Below, in pieces: positions 48,046-54,965 of a stretch of DNA of 64,000 bases. Under the pieces are notes generated by a model. It did not search any database. It saw only the letters and a list, made by a program, of their open reading frames with translations, and was not told the origin of the DNA. Made by a program: the position numbers and the translations under genes. The number at the start of each line of letters is the position of its first letter. The first letter of the stretch is position 1. The DNA comes from Sphingomonas sp. SCN 67-18 (GTDB lineage Bacteria > Pseudomonadota > Alphaproteobacteria > Sphingomonadales > Sphingomonadaceae): assembly GCF_001724715.1 (NCBI RefSeq), contig NZ_MEFG01000015.1, positions 92,392-156,391 on the forward strand, given 5' to 3'.

Positions 48046-49001
48046 CCCCCTTCGCCCTCATCCTGGACAGCGGCGGCGTCCGCACCGCGCCCATTGACGA
48101 CGCCGCGCACACGAACGGCAGCGCGGCGCTGGTGTGGATCCATCTCGACGCCAATGATCCGGCCACCGCGTCGTGGCTGGCCGACAAGGCGGGCCTCAAC
48201 GATCTGGTCGTCAACGCGCTGACCGCCACCGAGACGCGGCCGCGCTGCGAGCCGATCGATACGGGCGCGCTCATCAACATGCGCGGCCTCGCCGCCCAGC
48301 CGGAAACGTTGAGCGACGCGCTCGCCTCCATCCGGCTATGGACTGAGCGCGGCCGGGTGATCTCCGTCATCCGGCACGACCTGCTGGCCCTGCCCCCGGT
48401 GGTCGCCGCGATGAAGGCGGGCAAGGTGCTGGATCCGGGCGATCTGGTCACCGCGCTCGCCATGGCGATCACCGAGCAGCTCGACCCCGATGTCGCCGAT
48501 CTGGGCGACCTGCTCGACGATTGCGAGCTGCGGCTGGACGCCGACAAGGTGTTCGTGCTGCGCCGGATGATCGCGCGCGGGCGGGCCAAGGCGATCGATT
48601 ACCGCCGTTTCGTCGTGCCCCAGCGGCAGGCGCTGGAAAAGCTCAGCCATCTCGACTGCGACTGGCTGGACGAGCGGGACCGCAACCACCTGGCCGAGGC
48701 GGCGGACCGGTTCGCGCGGATGGGCGAGGAGCTGGAAAGCGTCCGCGAGCGGGCGGCGCTGATGCATGAGCAGCTGACCGACCTGCGCGCCGAGGTGATC
48801 GAAACGCGCGCGCTGCTGATCTCGGTCGTGGCGCTGGTCTTCCTGCCGCTGACCTTTCTAACCGGCCTGCTGGGCATGAATGTGGAAGGCATTCCCTATG
48901 CCAAGGCGCCCTGGGCCTTTTGGGGCGTGGTGGGGGTGTGCGTGGCGATCGCCTTTGCGATCACGGGCTATTTCATGAAAGCGCACTGGTTCCGGCGCTG
49001 A
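48042..49001 (+). CDS. CorA-family metal transporter, ZntB-like
   Basis: An inner-membrane CorA/ZntB-type cation transporter of 319 residues. The soluble N-domain (WIHLDANDPATASWL) and long alpha-helix region precede two C-terminal helices joined by the pore signature GMN in LLGMNVEGIPYA. The last helix ends GYFMKAHWFRR. ZntB proteins export or import Zn2+ and other divalent ions, and the family cannot be resolved further. It overlaps the siroheme gene by 4 bp and the response-regulator gene on the other strand by 29 bp. Confidence 0.9.
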   Translation: MTPFALILDSGGVRTAPIDDAAHTNGSAALVWIHLDANDPATASWLADKAGLNDLVVNALTATETRPRCEPIDTGALINMRGLAAQPETLSDALASIRLWTERGRVISVIRHDLLALPPVVAAMKAGKVLDPGDLVTALAMAITEQLDPDVADLGDLLDDCELRLDADKVFVLRRMIARGRAKAIDYRRFVVPQRQALEKLSHLDCDWLDERDRNHLAEAADRFARMGEELESVRERAALMHEQLTDLRAEVIETRALLISVVALVFLPLTFLTGLLGMNVEGIPYAKAPWAFWGVVGVCVAIAFAITGYFMKAHWFRR

Positions 49002-49557
49002 GCCGCTGGACCTCCGCCTCCAGCGACTGGACGGACGCGGCCAGCCGGTGGCGGTCGGCCCGGCTGTCGTCCAGCTCGTACCGCAATTCGCCCAGTTCGA
49101 TGGCGCGGTGGACGATGCGCGCGTCCAGCACCTCATTGGCGCGGCGCAGCTTGTCGAACGCGCGGGCGCGCTCCAGCAGCCGCTCGATCCGCGCGCCCAT
49201 CACCTCGAACGCGAAAGGCTTGACGATATGGTCGTCAGCACCCGCCGACAGCGCCTCTATCGCCGCAGCATCATCGCTGCGCGCGGTGATCATCAGCACC
49301 GGCAGATTGGCCGTCGCGACGTTGGCGCGCAGTTCCCGCAGCACCGCGATGCCGGACAGGCCGGGCATCACCATGTCGATCAACGCCAGGTCGAACCGCC
49401 GCGCCTGCACAAGGTCCAGCGCCTCTATCCCGTTATCGGCCAGGCTGACGCAATAGCCCATGCGGGTCAGGCGCTTGCCCATCACCTGCAGGTTGGTGCG
49501 GCTGTCATCGACGATCAGGACCGCCGGGCCACCGGGAGTTTGAGACTGGACGTCCAT
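48973..49557 (-). CDS. Single-domain response regulator with coiled-coil tail
   Basis: A 194-residue receiver protein. The REC domain has the acid pair Asp17-Asp18 (LIVDDSR), phospho-acceptor Asp61 (LIDMVMPG), Thr91 and Lys113 (VKPF). Residues 120-190 form a coiled coil with heptads (RIERLLERARAFDKLRRANEVLDAR). No DNA-binding or enzymatic output domain is present, so it may act by dimerisation or partner binding. The 3' end overlaps the CorA-type gene by 29 bp, convergently. Confidence 0.87.
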   Translation of the reverse strand: MDVQSQTPGGPAVLIVDDSRTNLQVMGKRLTRMGYCVSLADNGIEALDLVQARRFDLALIDMVMPGLSGIAVLRELRANVATANLPVLMITARSDDAAAIEALSAGADDHIVKPFAFEVMGARIERLLERARAFDKLRRANEVLDARIVHRAIELGELRYELDDSRADRHRLAASVQSLEAEVQRLSAGTSALS

Positions 49558-49626
49558 GAAACGCGGCTCCGCTGAAATACTTCTCCCTTTCCTAGGGCGC
49601 GGCCGTGACGATATGGTTAACGCCTT

Positions 49627-50613
49627 CTACAGCATCGCATCCAGCGCAGGGGTACGCCATTCGGCAAAGCCGCCGACCGTGCGCACGACGAACAGCGCGG
49701 CAAGTTCCAGATCGGCGGCCAGCGCCCGCCCCTCCTCCGGCCCCAGCACGGTCAGCGCGGTGGCATAGGCATCCGCCATCATGCAATCGGGGTGGAGCAC
49801 GCTGACCGAGGCAAGCGCATTGTCGATGGGCCGCCCGGTGCGCGGATCGATGCTGTGCGGCAGGCGGCGGCCGCCATGGTCGGCGAAGCGGCGATAATCG
49901 CCGGACGTCGCGACCGACAGGCCGTGGAGTGCCACGCGAAGCCCCTCCAGCGTCGCGCCCGGCGGCGCCTCCAGGTCCACCCACCAGGGCTGGCCGTCCG
50001 GCTTGATGCCCTCGCCCCGCAGCTCCCCGCCGATCTCGACCAGGAAATCGCCATGGCCGCGCTGGCGCAGCAGATCCGCGATATCGTCGACCGCATAGCC
50101 CTTGGCGATGGCGGAAAGGTCCAGCATCACCCCGCCGGGCTGAAGCACCCGCAAGGCATGGGGATCGAGCATCACCCGGTCAGCGCCCGCATTGGCGGCG
50201 CGGAGCGCGGCAATCTCGGCCTCGTCGGGAAAGGCGGTGGCGGGGCCGGACGCGCCGAAGCCCCAGCGGTCGACCAGCGCCCCCGCCGTCGGATCGAACG
50301 CGCCGCGGCTCTGCTCGGCCACCGCCAGCGCGGACTGCAATACGGTGAAGAATTCAGCGCCCACCCCGTGCCAGCTGCCGGCGGCGGCGCGATTATAGCG
50401 GCAAAGCTGGGAGGTCGGCTCCCAATGGCTCATCTGGGCGACCAGCAGGTCGAGCCGCTGCCGGATGGCGGCGGCCAGCCCATCGGTGGCGCCGACCACG
50501 CGCACCGACCAGCTGGTCCCCATCGTCTCCCCGTCCAGCGCCGTCACCGTCGCCGCCGCGTCCCGCACCATGAACGGCTGGGACGACAGCTGCAGCGGGA
50601 CGGCGATGCGCAC
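49627..50613 (-). CDS. apbE: FAD:protein FMN transferase ApbE
   Basis: Attaches FMN covalently to a Thr or Ser of a target protein through a phosphoester bond, using FAD. The 328-residue protein starts at GTG, has GETMGTSWSVRVVG, FDPTAGALVDRWGFG, SAIAKGYAVDDIADLL, LVEIGGELRGEG, SGDYRRF and PHSIDPRTGRPIDN, the ApbE core with Mg-site Asp and Thr in the C-terminal part. There is no signal peptide or lipobox; no upstream in-frame start exists. Most ApbE proteins are exported, so the location of this one is an open question. Last gene of a four-gene operon, 11 bp after DUF4198. Confidence 0.92.
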   Translation of the reverse strand: MRIAVPLQLSSQPFMVRDAAATVTALDGETMGTSWSVRVVGATDGLAAAIRQRLDLLVAQMSHWEPTSQLCRYNRAAAGSWHGVGAEFFTVLQSALAVAEQSRGAFDPTAGALVDRWGFGASGPATAFPDEAEIAALRAANAGADRVMLDPHALRVLQPGGVMLDLSAIAKGYAVDDIADLLRQRGHGDFLVEIGGELRGEGIKPDGQPWWVDLEAPPGATLEGLRVALHGLSVATSGDYRRFADHGGRRLPHSIDPRTGRPIDNALASVSVLHPDCMMADAYATALTVLGPEEGRALAADLELAALFVVRTVGGFAEWRTPALDAML

Positions 50614-50624
50614 GGCGTCGCGCC

Positions 50625-51446
50625 TTAAAGCGGCAGGACCTCGAGCGTGGTGACATAGTTCAACCGCCGCTCCGTGGCGCGGGGATCGCTGGTCGCCTTG
50701 TCGCTCGCCACCACGTTCAGCCAGTAATGGCCCGGCTCCGGCAACGTCATGGTCACCACGCCTTCCGCGTCCGTCTTCAGGTCCATCTGGTTCAGCTGGT
50801 CGCGATAGCGGATGCCGCCCGGCACCACCGTCACGTCCAGCCCGGCCGCCGGCTTGCCGTCGATGACGAAGCGGAAGCGCGCTTCCTCGCCCGCCACCAG
50901 GTCGTTCGGGTGGGTGATGGGAACCAGTTCAAGCCCCTTGCCGCTGGCCTTGATCTCGCTCGGCTCGCCGGACGTGACGAAAATCTCGTTGCGCGACCAG
51001 CTTTCGGACAATTTCACGTCGGTCGCCCCGGCCGGCAGGGCGCTGGCCAGCGTCGCCGCGGTGGTGCCGCGCGGCAGGCGCTTCTCCTCGCCATTTTCCT
51101 TGTAGCTGCCCATCAGGCCGCCGCCGGCATTGGCGATGCGATACGTGCCCTTCTGGGTCAGGTGCAGGTCGAAGGTGCTGCGATAACGGCCGGTCGATCC
51201 GTTCTCGATCTTCACCTCGCTGCCGTCGGGCGCCCAGGCCTTGATATTGTCGAGCCGCAGCGGCTGATGCTCGAAATAGAACAGGTCGTTGGACACGGCG
51301 GCGTCCACCGTCACCCACACATCGTCGCCCGCGACGATCGTCGAGGACGGCAGCATCCACTGGCGGTGGGCCTGGACGGCGCTCGGCAGGCTGATCAGCG
51401 CCAGGGCGGCAGCGCCGGCCAGGACTTTTGCGAAAGGCAGGGTCAT
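50625..51446 (-). CDS. DUF4198 exported protein with predicted N-terminal His
   Basis: A 273-residue exported protein. The ATG at 51446 opens a signal (MTLPFAKVLAGAAALALIS) with predicted cleavage AVQA before His27, so the mature chain would begin His-Arg-Gln-Trp. DUF4198 proteins in metal-uptake clusters share such an N-terminal His after cleavage. A beta-sandwich follows, with MDLKTDAEGVVTMTLPEPGHYWLNV, typical of a carboxypeptidase-regulatory or Ig-like fold. Probably a periplasmic component that binds metal or a complex. In operon between DUF2271 and apbE. Confidence 0.83.
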   Translation of the reverse strand: MTLPFAKVLAGAAALALISLPSAVQAHRQWMLPSSTIVAGDDVWVTVDAAVSNDLFYFEHQPLRLDNIKAWAPDGSEVKIENGSTGRYRSTFDLHLTQKGTYRIANAGGGLMGSYKENGEEKRLPRGTTAATLASALPAGATDVKLSESWSRNEIFVTSGEPSEIKASGKGLELVPITHPNDLVAGEEARFRFVIDGKPAAGLDVTVVPGGIRYRDQLNQMDLKTDAEGVVTMTLPEPGHYWLNVVASDKATSDPRATERRLNYVTTLEVLPL

Positions 51447-51472
51447 GTCGCTCTCCTCGTCTCGGAAAAAAA

Positions 51473-52012
51473 TCAGGGTTTGATGACGGCGGTAATGGCG
51501 CCCAGTTCGGTCTTGCCGGCGGCGCGCACGGTCTGCGCGGCCTTGGGCGGCCAGGCGAAGGGCAGGCGCAGCGCCTCGCGCCCGCCCACTTCCCGGGCGG
51601 CCTCGACCACCAGTTCGTAATTGCCGGGCGCGAGATTGCCCATCGGCGCACGGCCGGCCATGAAGCTGATCTTCTGCGCGCCGGGCGCACGCGTCGCGCC
51701 GCTGATGCCGTCGGCGGGCAGCTTCAGCGTCCGGCCGCTCTTGCGCCACCACTGGCGCACGTCGCGCAGCCAGGTCTGGCCGCCATTGTCCTTGTTCTTC
51801 GCCTCGTACCAGATGGCCACCGTCTTCGCGGCCGCCGAATCCTTGGATTCGATCCAGATCGCCACATAGGGCCGGTGATATTCCGCTACCTTGAGCTGCG
51901 GGATGGTGACGGTCAGGTCGATCCCCGCCGCGCCCGCCGGCGCGGCCAGCCCGCTGGCGCCTAACGCCCCGATCGACAGGCCGGACAGGATGACGCGATG
52001 ATTGATGTCCAT
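51473..52012 (-). CDS. DUF2271 exported protein with FMN-attachment motif
   Basis: A 179-residue periplasmic protein with an N-terminal signal (HRVILSGLSIGALGASGLAAP). The mature part has the DUF2271 pattern (HRPYVAIWIESKDS, WLRDVRQWWRK, GNYELVVEAAREVGGRE). Residues 101-107 are DGISGAT, an exact match to the ApbE flavinylation motif (D-G-x-S-G-A-T/S), and Thr107 (51692-51694) is the expected FMN acceptor. With apbE in the operon this is strong evidence for a covalently flavinylated redox protein. It lies between the PepSY-TM gene (10 bp) and DUF4198 (26 bp). Confidence 0.86.
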   Translation of the reverse strand: MDINHRVILSGLSIGALGASGLAAPAGAAGIDLTVTIPQLKVAEYHRPYVAIWIESKDSAAAKTVAIWYEAKNKDNGGQTWLRDVRQWWRKSGRTLKLPADGISGATRAPGAQKISFMAGRAPMGNLAPGNYELVVEAAREVGGREALRLPFAWPPKAAQTVRAAGKTELGAITAVIKP

Positions 52013-52022
52013 GATGGTCCCT

Positions 52023-52667
52023 TCAGTGGATGAAGATGATGGCGATGACGGCGGGGATCAGCAGCCCGAAACCGACGATGGGCCAGGTCGACGGCCGCCG
52101 CACGGAATGGACCTGCAGCAGCACCAGCCCGGTCAGCGCGAAGATGAGGCAGGCCGCGGCGAAGATATCGATGAACCAGCGCCAGGCCGTGCCGGTGTTG
52201 CGCCCCTTGTGCAGGTCGTTCAGGTAGGAGATCCAGCCGCGCGACGTGGTTTCCATGGTCACGTCGCCGCTTTCCCGGTCGATCGACACCCAGCCGTCGC
52301 CGCCCGGGCGGGGCAGCGCCAGATAGACCTCGTCGGCCGACCAGTCGGCATCCGCCTCGTGGGTCACGTTCAGCGTGCTGCGCAGCCAGGCGGTCACGGG
52401 CGCGGGCAGCGGCTTCTTGACGTCACCCGCATCGTCCGGCGCGATCGTCGGCAGCAGCGCCGGGGGCAGCACGGCGCTGCGCTCCGCCACCACCGGCGAG
52501 GATTCGATGTCGCCGGCATGGTTCAGCGTGATGCCGGTGATGGTGAACAGCAGCAGGCCGATCAGGCAGATGGCCGAGCTCATCCAGTGCCACTGGTGAA
52601 GCTGTTTCATCCAGAAAGCGCGCCGGCTGCGCTTGACCTTGGCCGGATCGGGGTGGGTGGGGGACAT
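52023..52667 (-). CDS. PepSY-associated transmembrane protein
   Basis: An inner-membrane protein of 214 residues from the ATG at 52667 (MSPTHPDPAK); the upstream frame has no membrane segment. Helix 1 covers about 30-48 (SAICLIGLLLFTITGITL), flanked by His24, His27 and His50 in HQWHW and LNHAGD. A periplasmic PepSY-like region follows (STLNVTHEADADWSADEVYL), then His153 in DLHKGRNTG and helices at 164-186 and 194-213. The histidines resemble heme ligands of PepSY_TM reductases. It is the first gene of the flavinylation operon and probably passes electrons across the membrane. Confidence 0.85.
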   Translation of the reverse strand: MSPTHPDPAKVKRSRRAFWMKQLHQWHWMSSAICLIGLLLFTITGITLNHAGDIESSPVVAERSAVLPPALLPTIAPDDAGDVKKPLPAPVTAWLRSTLNVTHEADADWSADEVYLALPRPGGDGWVSIDRESGDVTMETTSRGWISYLNDLHKGRNTGTAWRWFIDIFAAACLIFALTGLVLLQVHSVRRPSTWPIVGFGLLIPAVIAIIFIH

Positions 52668-52707
52668 GGCTGGGCGGAGAATCCTGATCGAATGACTGTC
52701 GCCGATA

Positions 52708-52731
52708 TCGAGAACGATTCGCAATTGCAAC
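52708..52731 (-). promoter_or_regulatory. Possible Fur/Irr-type operator upstream of the PepSY-TM gene
   Basis: Read on the minus strand: GTTGCAATTGCG followed by AATCGTTCTC, i.e. TTGC-GAATC-GTTCTC with a palindromic GAATCGTTC core, resembling alphaproteobacterial iron boxes. It lies about 40 bp upstream of the PepSY-TM start and overlaps possible -35 sequences (TTGCAA). Symmetry is imperfect, so the call is tentative. Confidence 0.4.
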
Positions 52732-52887
52732 ATGGATGACGCGCACCCGGCGTCTTTTGACTGGCGCGAACGCCCTTTTTCGGCGTAGCCTCCTTAGCAG
52801 GAATTGGCTTCGTCGGAACGGCAGCCCTTATCCGCTGCCATCGCGCGCCGCCGTCGACGCCCTTTTGTCGCGCGCAGGAGGATGGCC

Positions 52888-53679
52888 ATGGTCGATAAGG
52901 CAATCGAACGTTCGGGCACGCGCACCGCCCCGCCGCTGCAGGTCCGCCGCATCTCCACCGCCGACCTGCGCGAGGCGCTGGCGCGTGGAATGGACGATTT
53001 CAAGCTGATGCCATCCTATCTCGTCATGCTGTCGCTCATCTATCCGGCGGTCGGGCTGATCGCGGGCTGGTGGTCGCTCGGCAATGACGTGACGCCGCTG
53101 CTGTTCCCGTTGGTCGCCGGTTTCGCGCTGGTCGGCCCGCTGGCCGCTGTCGGCCTTTATGAACTCAGCCGCCGCCGCGAGGCCGGGCTGGACACCCACT
53201 GGACCCATGTGTTCGACGTGCTCCGCTCCCCCGCCATCGGCACGGTCGCGGCGCTGGGCGGCATGTTGCTGCTGATATTCCTGGGCTGGCTGACCGCCGC
53301 GATGACCCTGCACGAATCGCTGTTCGGCACGCCCGAGCCGGCCTCTATCCTGTCCTTCCTTACCGAGGTGACGACGACCTCGCGGGGCTGGATGCTGATC
53401 CTGCTGGGCAATGCGATCGGCTTCGTCTTCGCGGTGGTGACGCTGGCGGTGAGCGCCATATCCTTCCCGCTGGCGCTGGACCGCAATGTCGATTTCGCCA
53501 CCGCCGTCGCCACCTCTGTCCGGGTGCTGCGCGACAATCCGCGCACGATGCTGCTCTGGGGGCTGATCGTCGCCGTCACGCTGGCGATCGGCGCGATCCC
53601 GTTTCTCATCGGCCTGGCGGTGGTGATGCCCGTTCTCGGCCACGCCACCTGGCATCTCTATCGCAAGGCGATCGCCTGA
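52888..53679 (+). CDS. DUF2189 polytopic membrane protein
   Basis: An inner-membrane protein of 263 residues from the ATG at 52888 (MVDKAIERSG), 7 bases after AGGAG. It has the conserved RRISTADLREALARGMDDF start and about six hydrophobic helices (MLSLIYPAVGLIAGW, LLFPLVAGFALVGPLAAVGL, GTVAALGGMLLLIFLGW, WMLILLGNAIGFVFAVVTL, LLWGLIVAVTLAIGAIPF). DUF2189 proteins are sometimes called cytochrome c oxidase subunit I-like because of a weak sequence resemblance. Function unknown. Confidence 0.85.
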   Translation: MVDKAIERSGTRTAPPLQVRRISTADLREALARGMDDFKLMPSYLVMLSLIYPAVGLIAGWWSLGNDVTPLLFPLVAGFALVGPLAAVGLYELSRRREAGLDTHWTHVFDVLRSPAIGTVAALGGMLLLIFLGWLTAAMTLHESLFGTPEPASILSFLTEVTTTSRGWMLILLGNAIGFVFAVVTLAVSAISFPLALDRNVDFATAVATSVRVLRDNPRTMLLWGLIVAVTLAIGAIPFLIGLAVVMPVLGHATWHLYRKAIA

Positions 53680-53696
53680 ACCTCCGGGCCGGTTCG

Positions 53697-53721
53697 CCCG
53701 GGCCGGTTCCCCCGGCCCGGG
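53697..53721. terminator. Perfect 10-bp hairpin 1 between DUF2189 and EipA genes
   Basis: CCCGGGCCGG (53697-53706) and CCGGCCCGGG (53712-53721) are exact reverse complements with a TTCCC loop. It sits between convergent genes. No T tract follows, so Rho-independent termination is uncertain. Confidence 0.4.
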
Positions 53722-53726
53722 GCGCG

Positions 53727-53751
53727 CCGGCCCTGATCCGCTCAGGGCCGG
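53727..53751. terminator. Perfect 10-bp hairpin 2 between DUF2189 and EipA genes
   Basis: CCGGCCCTGA (53727-53736) and TCAGGGCCGG (53742-53751) pair exactly around a TCCGC loop, 8 bp from the eipA stop. Together with hairpin 1 it fills nearly the whole 79-bp convergent gap. Confidence 0.4.
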
Positions 53752-53758
53752 GCGCTGC

Positions 53759-54520
53759 TCAGAAGGGCAGCCAGTTCTGCTTTTCCGAGAATTTCATATA
53801 GCCGACATTGGCGCCCAGCCGGTAACCCACGCCCAGCCGGATCGGGATGATCACCACATTGCCCCAGCGCATATAGCTGGCGGTGAAGCCGCCGACGAAA
53901 TAGGCATTGCCCTCGCCCGCCGGGAAACGCTTGTAGATGTCCTGCGTGTCGTAGAGATTATAGACCAGCACGAAGGTCTTGGCCGCATTGCCGCCGACAT
54001 CGAAGCCCACGGACGGCCCGGTCCAGTAGATCGGCCGCCGCCCCTCCACCGCATGAACCAGCGTGCCCGATCCATAGCGCAGGCCCACCACCAGCGCGCC
54101 GCCCGCCTCGCGGCCCGCAATATAGGCATTGGGCTCGCCCTGATCCTTCAGGATTTTCTCGATGATCCCGGCCAGCCCTTCCGCGCCCTTGCCGAAAACG
54201 CCCTCGGCCTCGCCGATCAGGTCGTCGCGCTTGAAGGTGGCGGCGCCCTGCGTCGCGGTCTTCGGGTCCAGGCTCTGGGTGCCGCTGCTGGCGGCGGCAC
54301 CGGAATCGGCCGGCGGCACCTGGGACGGCGCGGGCGCATTCTGGTCCGCGGGCGGCGCGGTGTCATAATAGGTGTCGGGCTGCGACGCCGGCGGAGAGGA
54401 GAGATCGGCGTCGATCGCGCTGTTGGGATCAACCGTCTTGACCTGCGCCAGGGCAGGCGCCGCGCCCATCGCCAGCGCCACCAGGGCCGCAAAGGCGCTG
54501 CGCAAAACGATCGTCGACAT
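53759..54520 (-). CDS. eipA: EipA-family (DUF1134) envelope protein
   Basis: A periplasmic protein of the EipA family, important for envelope integrity in Brucella and Caulobacter. From the ATG at 54520 (MSTIVLRSAFAALVALAMG) it is 253 residues with a signal ending ALAQV. Residues about 25-95 are a Pro/Ser/Ala linker. The DUF1134 domain follows (FGKGAEGLAGIIEKIL, NAYIAGREAGGALVVGLRYGSG, TFVLVYNLYDTQDIYKRFPAGEGNAYFVGGF, GANVGYMKFSEKQNWLPF). A six-residue open frame upstream is not used. Confidence is high for family; the molecular action is unknown. Confidence 0.9.
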   Translation of the reverse strand: MSTIVLRSAFAALVALAMGAAPALAQVKTVDPNSAIDADLSSPPASQPDTYYDTAPPADQNAPAPSQVPPADSGAAASSGTQSLDPKTATQGAATFKRDDLIGEAEGVFGKGAEGLAGIIEKILKDQGEPNAYIAGREAGGALVVGLRYGSGTLVHAVEGRRPIYWTGPSVGFDVGGNAAKTFVLVYNLYDTQDIYKRFPAGEGNAYFVGGFTASYMRWGNVVIIPIRLGVGYRLGANVGYMKFSEKQNWLPF

Positions 54521-54679
54521 GTTCGCAAATCCCCCAGATATGGTGCGCCACGTTAACCCTGTCCGGGATTGACCGGCAATGAACGGGCGACGACTTGAGT
54601 CGATATTGCGCCGGATGGCAAGCAAAAGCGCCGTTGATCGCCAGCCCCCACCCCGCTATAGCCCCCCTCTGCCGCAGCC

Positions 54680-54772
54680 GGAGACGTGGGTGAGTGGCTG
54701 AAACCAGCGGTTTGCTAAACCGCCGTAGGGGGATTACTCCTACCGAGGGTTCGAATCCCTCCGTCTCCGCCA
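54680..54772 (+). tRNA. tRNA-Ser (anticodon GCT)
   Basis: Acceptor GGAGACG (54680-54686) pairs exactly with CGTCTCC (54762-54768); the CCA is encoded (54770-54772). The anticodon stem GCGGT/ACCGC (54707-54711, 54719-54723) encloses loop TTGCTAA with anticodon GCT at 54714-54716. A long variable arm (CGTAGGGGGATTACTCCTACC) and the TTCGAAT loop confirm class II serine tRNA. It is the left flank of the integrated element, and its 3' half is the likely attachment site. Confidence 0.97.
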
Positions 54773-54893
54773 GAATCATGAAAATCAGCGAACCGCCACG
54801 ACCGCCAGAGGTCGCTTAAATCCCGATAAATCAATGGTTTTTCTAGATAATCGTGGTCGCTCGCGTTCGCCGGCGATCGTCTCAAACCGCCGA

Positions 54894-54917
54894 CATTTTT
54901 ATGACCATTTTTATGAC
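54894..54917 (+). repeat. Perfect 12-bp tandem repeat upstream of the integrase
   Basis: CATTTTTATGAC occurs twice back to back (54894-54905 and 54906-54917), 49 bp before the integrase start. It sits in the attachment region and could be an arm-type integrase or excisionase binding site; this is inference from location. Confidence 0.55.
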
Positions 54918-54965
54918 TGGACATCCCTTGGCGGCCTGTCCAAACTGTCTGCGGAGACAGAAAAG

